A DNA stretch of 64,000 bases from Sneathiella sp. HT1-7 (GTDB lineage Bacteria > Pseudomonadota > Alphaproteobacteria > Sneathiellales > Sneathiellaceae). The translations under genes and the position numbers were made by a program. The notes under the pieces were generated by a model. That model worked only from the letters and a program-made list of their open reading frames with translations, was not told the DNA's origin and made no database searches. This document shows positions 26,580-35,547 of the stretch, piece after piece; the stretch's first letter is position 1, and every line of letters begins with the position of its first letter. The stretch lies in assembly GCF_020731145.1 (NCBI RefSeq), contig NZ_JAJFZN010000001.1:744001-808000 (forward strand). Reading direction: 5' to 3'.

Positions 26580-27538
26580 GATTTCCCCTCGCCGATAGTC
26601 AATTGGAGCCAGTTGCGAAGCGCCGCGAGGCCCGGATGCGCTAAATTCCCAGCAAGGTGCTGCTGCATCCGGGGGATCATATCAAGATATCGCGTTTTCC
26701 CCTCCACCTTCGCAAGGCGGCAGAAAATGCCCATAATCCGAAGCGCCCGATGCGCGCCCAAAATGGCGTAGGATTCAAGAAATGCCGCCTCCTCCACGCC
26801 GGTTTCATCGAGATAGTGATAAATCATCTCCGCGGCCAATGTCTCATCCACATCCCGCCGGGCATCCTGCAAAAGGGAGACAAGGTCATAGGCCGCAGGT
26901 CCTTTCAGCGCATCCTGAAAATCAAGAAGCCCCAGAGCTTTGAGCCCCTTCCGGTCTTTTAAATACAACAGGTTTTCTGAGTGAAAATCCCGGAGTAACA
27001 TCACATTCGGCCCCATGCGCATTCTGGGGAGCATATTTTCCCAAATTTCTCGGTAAAATTCGCGCGGTTCATCGGAGAGCGGTCCGTCAAGTTTTTCAGG
27101 CACATAAAAATCAAGAAACATCTCATTCTGCGCCCGCAGGTAATCATCGGAAAACACCGGTAGAAACTCGGGCGGAGGAGTTTTCGCGAGATCAACCAGA
27201 AAATCGACGGCAAGACAGTAAAGCGGCTTCTCCGCCTCACCCGCTTCAAAAAGCCGTGCGAACAGATCATCCCCCAGATCCTCCAGAAGCAAAAATCCCT
27301 CAGCGGTATCCTCCGCCTGAATTTCAGGCGCGCTGTATCCGCGCCCGATCAGCGTTTTAGAAATTTCGGTGAAGCGGGTAACGTCCTCGGGCGGCGGTGC
27401 ATCCATCAAGATCAGAGACTTTTCGCCCACCTCAATCCGTTCATAACGGCGGGAAGACGCATCCCCGGCAAGCGGATGACGCGGCGCGTCCTCAACGCCA
27501 TTGCGTTTCAAAAAGGCGTAAAGCGCCGTCTCACGCAT
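26576..27538 (-). CDS. amgK: Anomeric MurNAc/GlcNAc kinase, AmgK-like phosphotransferase
   Basis: The 320-residue protein has the aminoglycoside-phosphotransferase fold: an N-terminal lobe with AGDASSRRYERI, the catalytic RDFHSENLLYL and the metal-binding LLDFQDALKGPAAYDL. AmgK phosphorylates MurNAc or GlcNAc at C1, feeding MurU. I chose the ATG at 27538, which overlaps the tsaE end by eight bases; an upstream start at 27598 would add 20 residues wholly inside tsaE. Antibiotic phosphorylation is unlikely in this context. Confidence 0.86.
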   Translation of the reverse strand: MRETALYAFLKRNGVEDAPRHPLAGDASSRRYERIEVGEKSLILMDAPPPEDVTRFTEISKTLIGRGYSAPEIQAEDTAEGFLLLEDLGDDLFARLFEAGEAEKPLYCLAVDFLVDLAKTPPPEFLPVFSDDYLRAQNEMFLDFYVPEKLDGPLSDEPREFYREIWENMLPRMRMGPNVMLLRDFHSENLLYLKDRKGLKALGLLDFQDALKGPAAYDLVSLLQDARRDVDETLAAEMIYHYLDETGVEEAAFLESYAILGAHRALRIMGIFCRLAKVEGKTRYLDMIPRMQQHLAGNLAHPGLAALRNWLQLTIGEGKS

Positions 27539-28022
27539 TATGCGCCTCCGCCAGTTTTGTGAGGCGACGGCGCCAGTCATCCCCGCCATAAAAGCCAAAA
27601 ATCCGCGCTTCTTCGTCGGCTCCTTCCTCAGCTTTTATCTCGATCAGCAGATGATCTTCAGGCAGATACTTGCCGAGCCGGTCTGGCCATTCGATTAGGG
27701 AAACGCCTGTATCAAATGCCTCGTCAATATCCAGCTCAAATGCCTCTTCCGGGCTTTCAAGGCGATAAAGGTCATAGTGATAGAGACAGAAATCATCGAA
27801 ATCATAGGTCAGTAGAAGATTATATGTCGGACTCGGTACGTCGATGTCTTCCTCCGCAAGATGCCGCACCAACGCCCGGGCAAAAGCTGTCTTTCCTGAA
27901 CCCAGCGTACCGCCAAGGGCAATAATATCGCCGGGCTTCAACAGACTGGCGATCTCGCCCGCGAGGGTTGCCGTTCCGGCGAGAGAATTAACGCGCCTAT
28001 CGAAAAGGAATGATTGTGTCAT
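27531..28022 (-). CDS. tsaE: tRNA threonylcarbamoyladenosine biosynthesis ATPase TsaE
   Basis: The 163-residue protein has Walker A GGTLGSGKTAFAR, the SPTYNLLLTYD switch segment and the HYDLYRLESPEEAFELDIDE stretch typical of TsaE/YjeE. It drives t6A formation on tRNAs together with TsaB and TsaD. It is the first of five overlapping genes (tsaE-amgK-murU-addB-addA) and follows the sensor kinase by only eight bases, so the kinase may be in the same transcript. Confidence 0.95.
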   Translation of the reverse strand: MTQSFLFDRRVNSLAGTATLAGEIASLLKPGDIIALGGTLGSGKTAFARALVRHLAEEDIDVPSPTYNLLLTYDFDDFCLYHYDLYRLESPEEAFELDIDEAFDTGVSLIEWPDRLGKYLPEDHLLIEIKAEEGADEEARIFGFYGGDDWRRRLTKLAEAHNA

Positions 28023-28030
28023 GGCGCCCG

Positions 28031-30133
28031 TCAGGAATTTTCGACCATCTGCGTCGGCACGGCGGCCACAGTCGCAGGGAGGTAGCAGGAAACAGTCGTG
28101 CCGATATTTTCCTTGGAAGTGAGCGCAACATACCCGCCATGCAGCTCGACAAAACTTTTCACCAAAGAGAGGCCGAGACCGGCGCCCGCATTCTGCTTCG
28201 TGGTATCGCCCTTCGAGAACCGCTCAAAAATATGCTCAATCTGATCCTCGGCGATCCCTTTTCCATTGTCACGAACTGTCATGACATACCCGTCATTCGT
28301 TCTATGTGCGCCAAGGACAATCTCGCCCATTGATGGGGTGAACTTGATGGCATTGCTGAACAGGTTAAAAATCACTTGTTTGATGCGCCGTTCATCCACA
28401 TCGACAAAACCGAGATCCTCTTCGATCTCAGTCTTGATCACCAAGTGCCGTTTCTTTGCGCGATCCTGTACCATGGGAACAACTGTCCGAAGCATTGCCG
28501 CAAAATCAACAGGCGCCTTTTCAAGTTCCATCTTGCCCGCCTGAATGTTCGCCATGTCGAGAATGTCGTTAACGAGCAACAACAAATGGTCGGAACTTTC
28601 AAGAATACCCTGTCCGTATTCCACCTGCTTCTCATTGAGCGGACCAAAGAATTCCTTCACCAGTATTTCGGCAAATCCGATGATGGTATTGAGCGGGGTG
28701 CGCAATTCATGGCTAACGCTTGCCACGAACTCAGATTTCATCCTGTCCGCCGCTTCCAATGCCTCATTACGCTCCTGCAGCGCCCGCTGCGCGCGGAGTT
28801 CATGTGTCACATCAACATAGGTGAAAAGGACATTTCCATCCGGCAGAGGCACGCGGTTAAAGTCTATGATGGTGCCATTCGCCCGCTCAATGCGTCCGCT
28901 GGCGGCATCACGGCGAGTCACATTGGCAATATATTTTTCCCTCAGATCGTCCGGCCATTTCTGATCTGATCTTTCCATATGGTAGTCAATGATCTGTGAG
29001 ATATGGCAATCTTCCTGCAAATCCTCGTCTTCAACATCCCAAATTGCGCAGTAAGCGGCGTTATAGAGTTTCAAACGCGCATCTGATCCAAATACAGCCA
29101 CCCCTTCATAAAGATTGTCAAGCGTCGCGCGCTGAACCGCGATCTGGGTATTGCGCGCCCGCTCTAACACGACCTTGTCGGTCACATCCTCAAACAGGAA
29201 CAAAAGTCCCCCGAACGGATGTGGCGTGATAATGTTGCGCAATACTGTTTCGTCAGGAAGCTGGACCAGTTCCTCACGCATCTCGATCACATTGGTAAAG
29301 AGCGCCCGGCGCTTATCCTTGTAGGATGCGAAATCCGCTTGTTCAGGCAACCGGCGCAATTCCCGCTGTTTATCCAGTACCTCGCTGATGGTTGGCTTGC
29401 CATAGAGAAAATCATCGCTTATGCGCCAAAGCTTGGCATAGGTCTGGTTGAAAAATTCGAGCCGTTGATCCGGGCCGTAAATGGCGATGGCGCTAGCCAC
29501 GTTTTCCAAAACGTCGGCATGGCCCTCGATATGACGTTTAAGTTCCTCGGAAAGTTCTGTCTCTCCGGTGGTATCCATTGCAAAACCCGCCAATTGGTTA
29601 TCATATTCCAGCGGCGTTTCGACAATCTTGAAACTGAGCCGATCTCCCTCGACTATATAACGGCGGGTCTCGCTCTGTGTCATGCCGGTGACCCGCGCCT
29701 TTGTCGCCAGCTTGCGAGCCTGATCCGGATCGCGGCTTGAAGCCAGTTCCGGCACGGCCGTTTCCTCGCCATCGTCAATGCCGGCAATGTCCGAATATTT
29801 CCGGTTGCGCCAAATGATCTTGGAGTTCTGGTCGCGACGCCAGATCGGGATAGGTGCCGCATTCAACAGTTCAATAAAGTCATCGCGTTCCTGCCGCGCC
29901 GTCGCGAGAGAGGATTTCAGCGATATAATCTCCGACTGCGCCCGCTCCTGCTCCAATGTCAGGGAATCGATTGTCTCTTCATAGCCTTGTTGCTTTTCAC
30001 TTTCCTGATCGATTTGACCAAGAAGGGCCAGGGCCTTTTTGCGCATGACAAAAAACGCCATCAGCAAGCCGATAACGGCGAGCGTCAACAACCAGACAAG
30101 CGTCAACTGTGTTGAGGTAAAATCTTCTATCAT
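28031..30133 (-). CDS. Membrane-anchored PAS-domain sensor histidine kinase
   Basis: The 700-residue protein has one N-terminal membrane segment (about residues 10-30), a coiled-coil stretch (38-85), and three PAS-like regions (about 85-165, 205-300 and 330-430). A HisKA domain follows with phospho-acceptor His475 in SVSHELRTPL, then a HATPase domain with N and G boxes (NLFSNAIKFTPS, VRDNGKGI, GAGLGLSLVKSF). The signal is unknown. Its gene neighbourhood resembles that of DivL-type cell-cycle kinases in some alphaproteobacteria. DivL of Caulobacter has Tyr instead of His, whereas this protein keeps the His and should be an active kinase. Confidence 0.88.
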   Translation of the reverse strand: MIEDFTSTQLTLVWLLTLAVIGLLMAFFVMRKKALALLGQIDQESEKQQGYEETIDSLTLEQERAQSEIISLKSSLATARQERDDFIELLNAAPIPIWRRDQNSKIIWRNRKYSDIAGIDDGEETAVPELASSRDPDQARKLATKARVTGMTQSETRRYIVEGDRLSFKIVETPLEYDNQLAGFAMDTTGETELSEELKRHIEGHADVLENVASAIAIYGPDQRLEFFNQTYAKLWRISDDFLYGKPTISEVLDKQRELRRLPEQADFASYKDKRRALFTNVIEMREELVQLPDETVLRNIITPHPFGGLLFLFEDVTDKVVLERARNTQIAVQRATLDNLYEGVAVFGSDARLKLYNAAYCAIWDVEDEDLQEDCHISQIIDYHMERSDQKWPDDLREKYIANVTRRDAASGRIERANGTIIDFNRVPLPDGNVLFTYVDVTHELRAQRALQERNEALEAADRMKSEFVASVSHELRTPLNTIIGFAEILVKEFFGPLNEKQVEYGQGILESSDHLLLLVNDILDMANIQAGKMELEKAPVDFAAMLRTVVPMVQDRAKKRHLVIKTEIEEDLGFVDVDERRIKQVIFNLFSNAIKFTPSMGEIVLGAHRTNDGYVMTVRDNGKGIAEDQIEHIFERFSKGDTTKQNAGAGLGLSLVKSFVELHGGYVALTSKENIGTTVSCYLPATVAAVPTQMVENS

Positions 30134-30232
30134 CCTTGCCGGTTCAAAGCTTTTGCCTATTTATCTCACCATGATGGTGTCGTTTCTCATGGTGCCACCC
30201 CCTACGCTCGGCGACATCTTCCAGAGAATAGA

Positions 30233-30270
30233 AAAAAAATGGCCGGAGGGATAGTCCCGCCAGCCATTTC
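30233..30270 (-). terminator. Intrinsic terminator downstream of ahcY
   Basis: On the minus strand AAATGGC (30264-30270) pairs with GCCATTT (30238-30244), with additional GGGA/TCCC pairing inside, followed by a run of eight T (30233-30240). It lies about 35 bases after the ahcY stop codon. Confidence 0.85.
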
Positions 30271-30305
30271 TCTTTAATCAGGCAATATGTCATCTGCCAA
30301 GGTAA

Positions 30306-31601
30306 TTAATACCGATAGTGATCGGGCTTGTACGGACCGGCCTGCGGCACAGCGATATAGTCCGCCTGCTCTTTGCTTAGTTCAGTCAGTTTTACCCCGA
30401 GCTTATCGAGATGCAGTCTTGCAACTTTTTCATCCAGATGCTTGGGCAGTACATAAACTTCATTCTTATATGTATCGTGGCGTTCCCACAATTCGATCTG
30501 CGCCAACACCTGATTGGTGAAGGATGCGCTCATCACAAAGCTGGGATGACCGGTGGCGCAACCGAGATTGACCAGGCGGCCTTCGGCCAACACGATCAGA
30601 CGCTTGCCATCCGGGAATTCAACCTCATCGACCTGCGGCTTCACATTGTGCCAAGCGTAGTTACGCAACGCACCTATCTGAATTTCACTGTCAAAATGGC
30701 CGATGTTACAGACAATCGCGCGGTCCTTCATGTCCCGCATGTGATCGAGGGTAATAACATCGATATTGCCGGTGGTGGTGACAAAAATATCGCCAAATTT
30801 TGCCGCTTCATCAAGGGTAACGACTTCATAGCCTTCCATTGCCGCCTGCAGCGCGCAGATCGGATCGATTTCCGTAACCAGAACGCGGGCGCCCTGACTG
30901 CGAAGAGAGGCAGAAGAGCCCTTGCCAACGTCGCCATATCCACAGACGACGGCAACCTTGCCCGCCACCATAACGTCGGTTGCCCGCTTGATACCATCAA
31001 CGAGGCTTTCGCGGCAGCCATAAAGATTGTCGAATTTCGATTTCGTCACCGAGTCATTGACGTTAATCGCCGGAACTTTCAACGTTCCGACTTTCGCCAT
31101 TTCATAAAGACGGTGAACGCCGGTTGTGGTTTCCTCTGACAGACCCAGAACGTCTTTCATCAGTTCCGGATAATCATCATGCATGACCTGCGTAAGATCG
31201 CCGCCATCATCAAGGATGAGGTTCGGATGCCAGCCGTCGGGTCCTTCGATCGTCTGGACAATGCACCAGAGCGCCTCTTCCTCGGTTTCGCCCTTCCAGG
31301 CAAAGACAGGAATTCCCGCCGCCGCCATTGCGGCAGCTGCCTGATCCTGTGTCGAGAAGATATTACAGGAAGACCAGCGAACTTCCGCGCCCAGCGCCGT
31401 CAGTGTTTCAATCAGGACAGCTGTCTGGATTGTCATATGCAGGCAACCGGCAATACGCGCGCCTTTGAGTGGCTTCTTGTCACCAAATTCTTCGCGCAGC
31501 GCCATCAGGCCCGGCATTTCCGTTTCCGCAATGTTTATTTCCTTGCGGCCCCAGTCGGCCAGCGACAAATCCGCGACCTTGAAATCTTCAAATTTCGTCA
31601 T
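30306..31601 (-). CDS. ahcY: S-adenosyl-L-homocysteine hydrolase
   Basis: The 431-residue protein has the NAD-binding motif [23 protein letters not shown], the [12 protein letters not shown] segment and the C-terminal [19 protein letters not shown]...PYKPDHYRY signature. It splits SAH into adenosine and homocysteine, using tightly bound NAD, and keeps methylation going. The conserved start is the ATG at 31601; a longer frame exists but starts 28 codons upstream in the leader. The leader has a marked inverted repeat. Confidence 0.97.
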   Translation of the reverse strand: MTKFEDFKVADLSLADWGRKEINIAETEMPGLMALREEFGDKKPLKGARIAGCLHMTIQTAVLIETLTALGAEVRWSSCNIFSTQDQAAAAMAAAGIPVFAWKGETEEEALWCIVQTIEGPDGWHPNLILDDGGDLTQVMHDDYPELMKDVLGLSEETTTGVHRLYEMAKVGTLKVPAINVNDSVTKSKFDNLYGCRESLVDGIKRATDVMVAGKVAVVCGYGDVGKGSSASLRSQGARVLVTEIDPICALQAAMEGYEVVTLDEAAKFGDIFVTTTGNIDVITLDHMRDMKDRAIVCNIGHFDSEIQIGALRNYAWHNVKPQVDEVEFPDGKRLIVLAEGRLVNLGCATGHPSFVMSASFTNQVLAQIELWERHDTYKNEVYVLPKHLDEKVARLHLDKLGVKLTELSKEQADYIAVPQAGPYKPDHYRY

Positions 31602-31649
31602 GTCCTGCTCTTTCGCATAAAATTCTACAATATGGCATACCCGCAGATG

Positions 31650-31692
31650 GACGGGAGCCGACCTCGATTGCCGTCTGTATAGCAATCCCGTC
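31650..31692 (-). promoter_or_regulatory. Nested hairpin in the ahcY leader
   Basis: Seven bases GACGGGA pair with TCCCGTC (outer arms 31650-31656 and 31686-31692), and inside them ATTGC pairs with GCAAT (31667-31671 and 31682-31686). There is no T-run, so it is not a simple terminator. It ends about 50 bases before the ahcY ATG. It does not show the motif I know for the SAH riboswitch. Confidence 0.45.
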
Positions 31693-31726
31693 GCACCAAA
31701 TCAACACATATAAAGAAATATTTATA

Positions 31727-31738
31727 TCGTTATAACGA
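31727..31738. promoter_or_regulatory. 12-base perfect palindrome upstream of ahcY
   Basis: TCGTTATAACGA is its own reverse complement and lies in the AT-rich segment between ptsH and ahcY where the ahcY promoter should be. An overlapping short hairpin (CGACAA/TTGTCG, 31736-31750) follows the ptsH stop and may weakly terminate it. An operator role is a guess. Confidence 0.35.
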
Positions 31739-31755
31739 CAATTCTTGTCGGTTTT

Positions 31756-32019
31756 TCACTCCTCGCCGAACTTGTCTGTAACGAGTTCCGTCAGAGCCTC
31801 CATCGCAGCGTCGGCTTCAGGGCCAGTGACTTCTACAGAAATTGTTGTGCCATTTGAAGCCGCCAGCATCATCAGACCCATGATCGAGCTGCCGGAGACT
31901 TCGTTCTCTCCTTTTACGACATTGATATCGGCATCAAATTTTTCCGCGCATTTCACGAATTTCGCCGCTGCGCGCGCATGCAAACCGCGGGCATTACCGA
32001 TCATCAGGTCGCGCTTCAT
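31756..32019 (-). CDS. ptsH: HPr-like phosphocarrier protein
   Basis: The 87-residue protein has the HPr phosphorylation site at His14 (NARGLHARAAAKFV) and the regulatory serine at Ser45 (GSSIMGLMMLAAS), the residue HprK modifies. It carries phosphate from EI to EIIA proteins. No sugar permease is in sight, so it most likely serves a regulatory PTS. It lies 42 bases after the EIIA gene, in the same order as in other alphaproteobacteria. Confidence 0.95.
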   Translation of the reverse strand: MKRDLMIGNARGLHARAAAKFVKCAEKFDADINVVKGENEVSGSSIMGLMMLAASNGTTISVEVTGPEADAAMEALTELVTDKFGEE

Positions 32020-32061
32020 CCTCGCGCGTCTTTCGTAACAGCATCCAGGAATTCAATCATA

Positions 32062-32466
32062 TCAGGATTTGTCGGCCAGCAAGTGAGAGGCAACATTGAT
32101 ATATTTCCGACCAGATTCCTGTGCGGCGGCGACCGCATTGGCCATATTGTCTTCCCCACGCACACTCGCCAGCTTGATCAGCATCGGCAGGTTGATGCCG
32201 GCAATAACCTCGACATTCGCCTTTTCCATGACTGAAATGGCAAGATTGGACGGCGTCCCACCGAACATATCCGTCAGGATAATCACCCCGGCACCGCTTT
32301 CTACTTCGGCCACGGCGGCAAGAATATCCTGACGCCGTTGTTCCATATCATCATCCGGCCCAATCGATATGGCGCGCACTTGGGTTTGTGGACCCACGAC
32401 ATGTTCCGTCGCATTGACGAATTCCTCCGCCAAGCGTCCGTGGGTCACCAATACCATTCCGATCAT
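32062..32466 (-). CDS. PTS EIIA component, mannose family (regulatory)
   Basis: The 134-residue protein has the EIIA-Man phosphorylation site at His9 (GMVLVTHGRLAEEF) and the DMFGGTPSN loop. Without EIIB, EIIC or EIID partners nearby, it probably accepts phosphate from HPr as a regulatory switch. It sits between rapZ and ptsH, together with hprK and chvGI. Confidence 0.93.
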   Translation of the reverse strand: MIGMVLVTHGRLAEEFVNATEHVVGPQTQVRAISIGPDDDMEQRRQDILAAVAEVESGAGVIILTDMFGGTPSNLAISVMEKANVEVIAGINLPMLIKLASVRGEDNMANAVAAAQESGRKYINVASHLLADKS

Positions 32467-32503
32467 ATTGCTCTCATCCCTTTTTGAAATGGCACGTCTT
32501 GTC

Positions 32504-33406
32504 CTATCTGCTTGTTATCCCGGCACTCGCCAGATCGCGATGCACCAAATTAGCAAAATAACCGGAATTTACCATCAGGTCATGAATTTTTTCCGCCACA
32601 CAAACAGAGCGGTGACGCCCGCCTGTGCAGCCGAATGCGATGGTGAGGTAAGATTTCCCCTCCTCGATATAGCGCGGCATTAACAGAAGAAGGAGCTTTG
32701 CCACCTGATCCATAAAATCTGCATAGGCCGGGTCGTCCGCGATGAAGTCCGCAACTTCCTGATCCTGGCCCGTCATCGGCCGCATATGGTTATCATAAAA
32801 AGGGTTCTGCAGGAAGCGAACGTCGAACATCAGGTCCGCTTCACGCGGGATACCATTGACGTAGGAAAAGGACATCACTGTTATCGACAGGCGCGAGGCG
32901 CGCTGCAAACTGAAATGACCTGTCAGGATGCGTTTAAGTTCAGGCTGAGACAGGCTTGTGCTATCGATCCTGAGATCCGCCGCGCTTTTAAGCCCGCCCA
33001 GCCGGTCTTTTTCCTGCCGAATCCCGTCGCCCACAGGCCGGTCCTTGGCCAGTGGATGGCGGCGACGAGTCTCGGTGAAGCGCCGTTGCAGCACCGCCTC
33101 GTCACAATCCATGAATAAAAGCCGGACTGGGTCATGTCCCTTTGCCCGCAGAGCAGCGATCACTTCCAGCACTAGATCCGTTGAGAATCCGCGGGTCCGA
33201 AAATCGATACCGATTGCGAGATTGGCGCCCACCCCGTCGCCTGCCTCATCCACCATCGCCGTCAGAAGGGAGAGCGGAATATTGTCCGCAACTTCCCACC
33301 CCATATCCTCAAACTGACGTAGCGCCGTGCTCTTGCCCGCGCCGGACAGGCCGGAGACGATAACTACCTGATTTCGAGGTCGATCCTCCGGATCCATCTT
33401 ATTCAT
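32504..33406 (-). CDS. rapZ: RapZ-like nucleotide-binding protein
   Basis: About 300 residues, with Walker A GLSGAGKST near the N-terminus, the Walker B-like LLFMDCDEAVLQRRF..RRRHPL stretch, and the C-terminal RapZ features VMSFSYVNGIPREADLMFDVRFLQNP and AFGCTGGRHRSV. In E. coli RapZ guides RNase E to GlmZ; in alphaproteobacteria the target is less clear. I chose the ATG at 33406, eight bases into the overlap with the hprK end. A further ATG three codons down is possible and a longer start lies inside hprK. Confidence 0.93.
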   Translation of the reverse strand: MNKMDPEDRPRNQVVIVSGLSGAGKSTALRQFEDMGWEVADNIPLSLLTAMVDEAGDGVGANLAIGIDFRTRGFSTDLVLEVIAALRAKGHDPVRLLFMDCDEAVLQRRFTETRRRHPLAKDRPVGDGIRQEKDRLGGLKSAADLRIDSTSLSQPELKRILTGHFSLQRASRLSITVMSFSYVNGIPREADLMFDVRFLQNPFYDNHMRPMTGQDQEVADFIADDPAYADFMDQVAKLLLLLMPRYIEEGKSYLTIAFGCTGGRHRSVCVAEKIHDLMVNSGYFANLVHRDLASAGITSR

Positions 33407-33830
33407 ACCCTGTGAGCAATGGATTTTGACGGAGCGCGAGACGAACAATCGCAGGCGCCGACGCCATAAATGGGTCCAGCGCCCGTCGCGGAATCTCTAT
33501 TCCGTCAAAAACGGTGACGTCAGCTGCTGGTGCCCGTTCAATCTGATTATAGGGCATCAGATCAAAGACAAGCGCAAGCGGAATATCGCAGACCACAGGC
33601 AGGGGCAACAACCCCAACCCCCGCACTTCTATCTTGCCTCCAATTTCCGGAGGTGCTTTCAAATAAATCGCGCCATTTCGAATATGAATCTCAGTATAGT
33701 CATCGGATATAAGAGTGCCCCCGCCATCAACAAGGCGAAGAGCAAGATCGGATTTACCGGACCCGGACTTACCCCGCAACAGGACGCCCTTCCCCTCAAT
33801 CTCAACAGAACTGGCGTGACAGCTGATCAT
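33399..33830 (-). CDS. hprK: Short HPr kinase/phosphorylase (kinase domain only)
   Basis: The 143-residue protein has the P-loop GKSGSGKSD (residues 20-28), the LISDDYTEI motif and the VRGLGLLPLP segment of HprK, but lacks the N-terminal domain of the roughly 310-residue Firmicute enzyme. This short form is usual in alphaproteobacteria. It phosphorylates HPr on serine (Ser45 here). It is 25 bases after chvG, linking two-component and PTS regulation in one run. Confidence 0.93.
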   Translation of the reverse strand: MISCHASSVEIEGKGVLLRGKSGSGKSDLALRLVDGGGTLISDDYTEIHIRNGAIYLKAPPEIGGKIEVRGLGLLPLPVVCDIPLALVFDLMPYNQIERAPAADVTVFDGIEIPRRALDPFMASAPAIVRLALRQNPLLTGYE

Positions 33831-33855
33831 GGCTTCGACCCTATGCCAGATTTTC

Positions 33856-35526
33856 CTATTTTGGCAACTTTATTAGGAACATAGCGCCCAGTATATTGCC
33901 GGCCTCATCCGTACGGTTCTGCGCGGTGATCGTCCCGCCATGGGCGTCGACAACCAATCTGGAAATACTCAGGCCAAGGCCGGAATGACGGCCAAACCCT
34001 TCCGCTTTCGGCCGCTCCGTATAAAAGCGGCTGAAAATTGCGTCGAGCTTGTTCTCCGGTATGCCCGGGCCTTCATCTTCGACGCTGAGGATAACAAATT
34101 TCTCGTCCTCCTTCAGGCGGACCAATACCTGGCCATCTTCCGGTGAGAAAGAAACCGCATTATCAATCAGGTTCCGAAGCACTTGACCCAGCCGGCCCGG
34201 CAAGCCCGTAACCTTGACGGCATCCTTTGTGCGCTTGAAGTCAAAGGATATGGCTGTAAACATTTGCGTCGTACGATAGCCATCAAGAACCCCTTCGACC
34301 AGTTTGATCAGGTCGACGGGCTCACCTTCCGCGCGAGAAAGTTCCGCATCCAGCCGACTGGCGGCTGAAATGTCAGTGATCAAGCGATCGAGCCTTTTTA
34401 CATCACTGGCGATAACGGCGCGAAGTTTTTCGCGGATTTTCTCGTCTTTCACCCGCTCGAACGCTTGCACCGCCGTGCCCAGGGAGGTGAGCGGATTTTT
34501 CAGCTCATGAGATACATCGGCGGCGAAGGCCTCAATCGCGTCGAGCCGGTCATACAGCGCCGTAGTCATCGACCGCAAGGAAACGGAGAGATCGCCGATC
34601 TCGTCTTTTCTTTCCGAGAAGTCGGGGATGACCATACGTCGGCCAATCCCGCGGCGCACCTTGTCCGCCGCTTCCGCCAGCATATGTATCGGCGCCGCAA
34701 TCGTGCGCGCAAGGAAGAGAGAGAGGAGCAGCGTGATCACCAATGTCACGGCAAAGACAATCAACGTCGTGACCTGCGCCGAGCGAACAGATTCATCGAT
34801 ACTGTTGCCGCTTTCCGTGAGCAACAACCCGCCCAGAATATGCTTGAACCCCTGCACCGGAACGGACACGGAGAGGACAAGCTCCCCATTATATGTCTGG
34901 CGGGTCATGCGCCCGTTGTCGCCATTGATGGCGGTGCCTATTTCCTGAAAATCCGCCCCGCTCGGGATCGGGTTGGTTGGGAAGAGCGGATAGTCGTATT
35001 TCGCGGGGAACAGCTTTTCCCAGCCATCATAGAGTTCCTCAAAAAAAAGGCGGACAGGGCTTTTTACTTCTGGCGGAGGCAATTCCTCAGACACAATATT
35101 GCGTCCGGCGGAGATCAGGCGGCGACTGTCGGCAATCAACACCCCTTCCCGGTCAAACAGTAGTCCCGGTGTATTAGTCACAATAGAAAGACGCCGGAGA
35201 ACGCGCTTTATCGGGAGAGAATCAAGCGTCAGATACTGGACCTGCCCGTCAAGAGAGACTTCCTGCAGCGCCGCCTCGCCGAGGGCGCCGGCGATCATCC
35301 GGCCATTCGTGGTCAGCGCCTGGAACCGTGCCTCGATCAGGCCATCACGGAACTGGTCAAGATACAGAACACCGCCTGCGAGAAAAACAACGGAGAAAAG
35401 ATTGATCGCCATGATCCGGCGACCAAGGGAGGAAAAGGGGCCGCGCCTTACCTTTTTCTCCCGTTTCTCCGGTTTTTTCTCGTCAAGAACTGAGTCTCCG
35501 CCATGGAGCTTGGGATCCACATTCAT
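33856..35526 (-). CDS. chvG: Sensor histidine kinase ChvG
   Basis: The 556-residue protein has a basic cytoplasmic N-terminus, a membrane segment (about 38-58), a periplasmic sensor domain of about 200 residues, a second membrane segment (about 255-275) and HAMP. The HisKA domain has His340 (ADVSHELKNPLTSLG), followed by HATPase (NLIDNAVSFSPEDG, GPGIPENKLDAIFSRFY). ChvG/ExoS-type kinases respond to acid or envelope change and govern exopolysaccharide and central metabolism, which fits the pckA and polysaccharide genes in the window. It follows chvI by 21 bases. Confidence 0.92.
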   Translation of the reverse strand: MNVDPKLHGGDSVLDEKKPEKREKKVRRGPFSSLGRRIMAINLFSVVFLAGGVLYLDQFRDGLIEARFQALTTNGRMIAGALGEAALQEVSLDGQVQYLTLDSLPIKRVLRRLSIVTNTPGLLFDREGVLIADSRRLISAGRNIVSEELPPPEVKSPVRLFFEELYDGWEKLFPAKYDYPLFPTNPIPSGADFQEIGTAINGDNGRMTRQTYNGELVLSVSVPVQGFKHILGGLLLTESGNSIDESVRSAQVTTLIVFAVTLVITLLLSLFLARTIAAPIHMLAEAADKVRRGIGRRMVIPDFSERKDEIGDLSVSLRSMTTALYDRLDAIEAFAADVSHELKNPLTSLGTAVQAFERVKDEKIREKLRAVIASDVKRLDRLITDISAASRLDAELSRAEGEPVDLIKLVEGVLDGYRTTQMFTAISFDFKRTKDAVKVTGLPGRLGQVLRNLIDNAVSFSPEDGQVLVRLKEDEKFVILSVEDEGPGIPENKLDAIFSRFYTERPKAEGFGRHSGLGLSISRLVVDAHGGTITAQNRTDEAGNILGAMFLIKLPK

Positions 35527-35547
35527 TCCGTCTGAACCGTTCCGGTA

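Noticed and set aside
26576-27598. Aminoglycoside resistance phosphotransferase
   Set aside because: The fold matches, but pairing with a MurU-like enzyme and the housekeeping setting fit the cell-wall sugar kinase AmgK better.
31602-31755. A standard SAH riboswitch ahead of ahcY
   Set aside because: The leader is structured, but I could not find the conserved core sequence of that riboswitch, so I list only hairpins.
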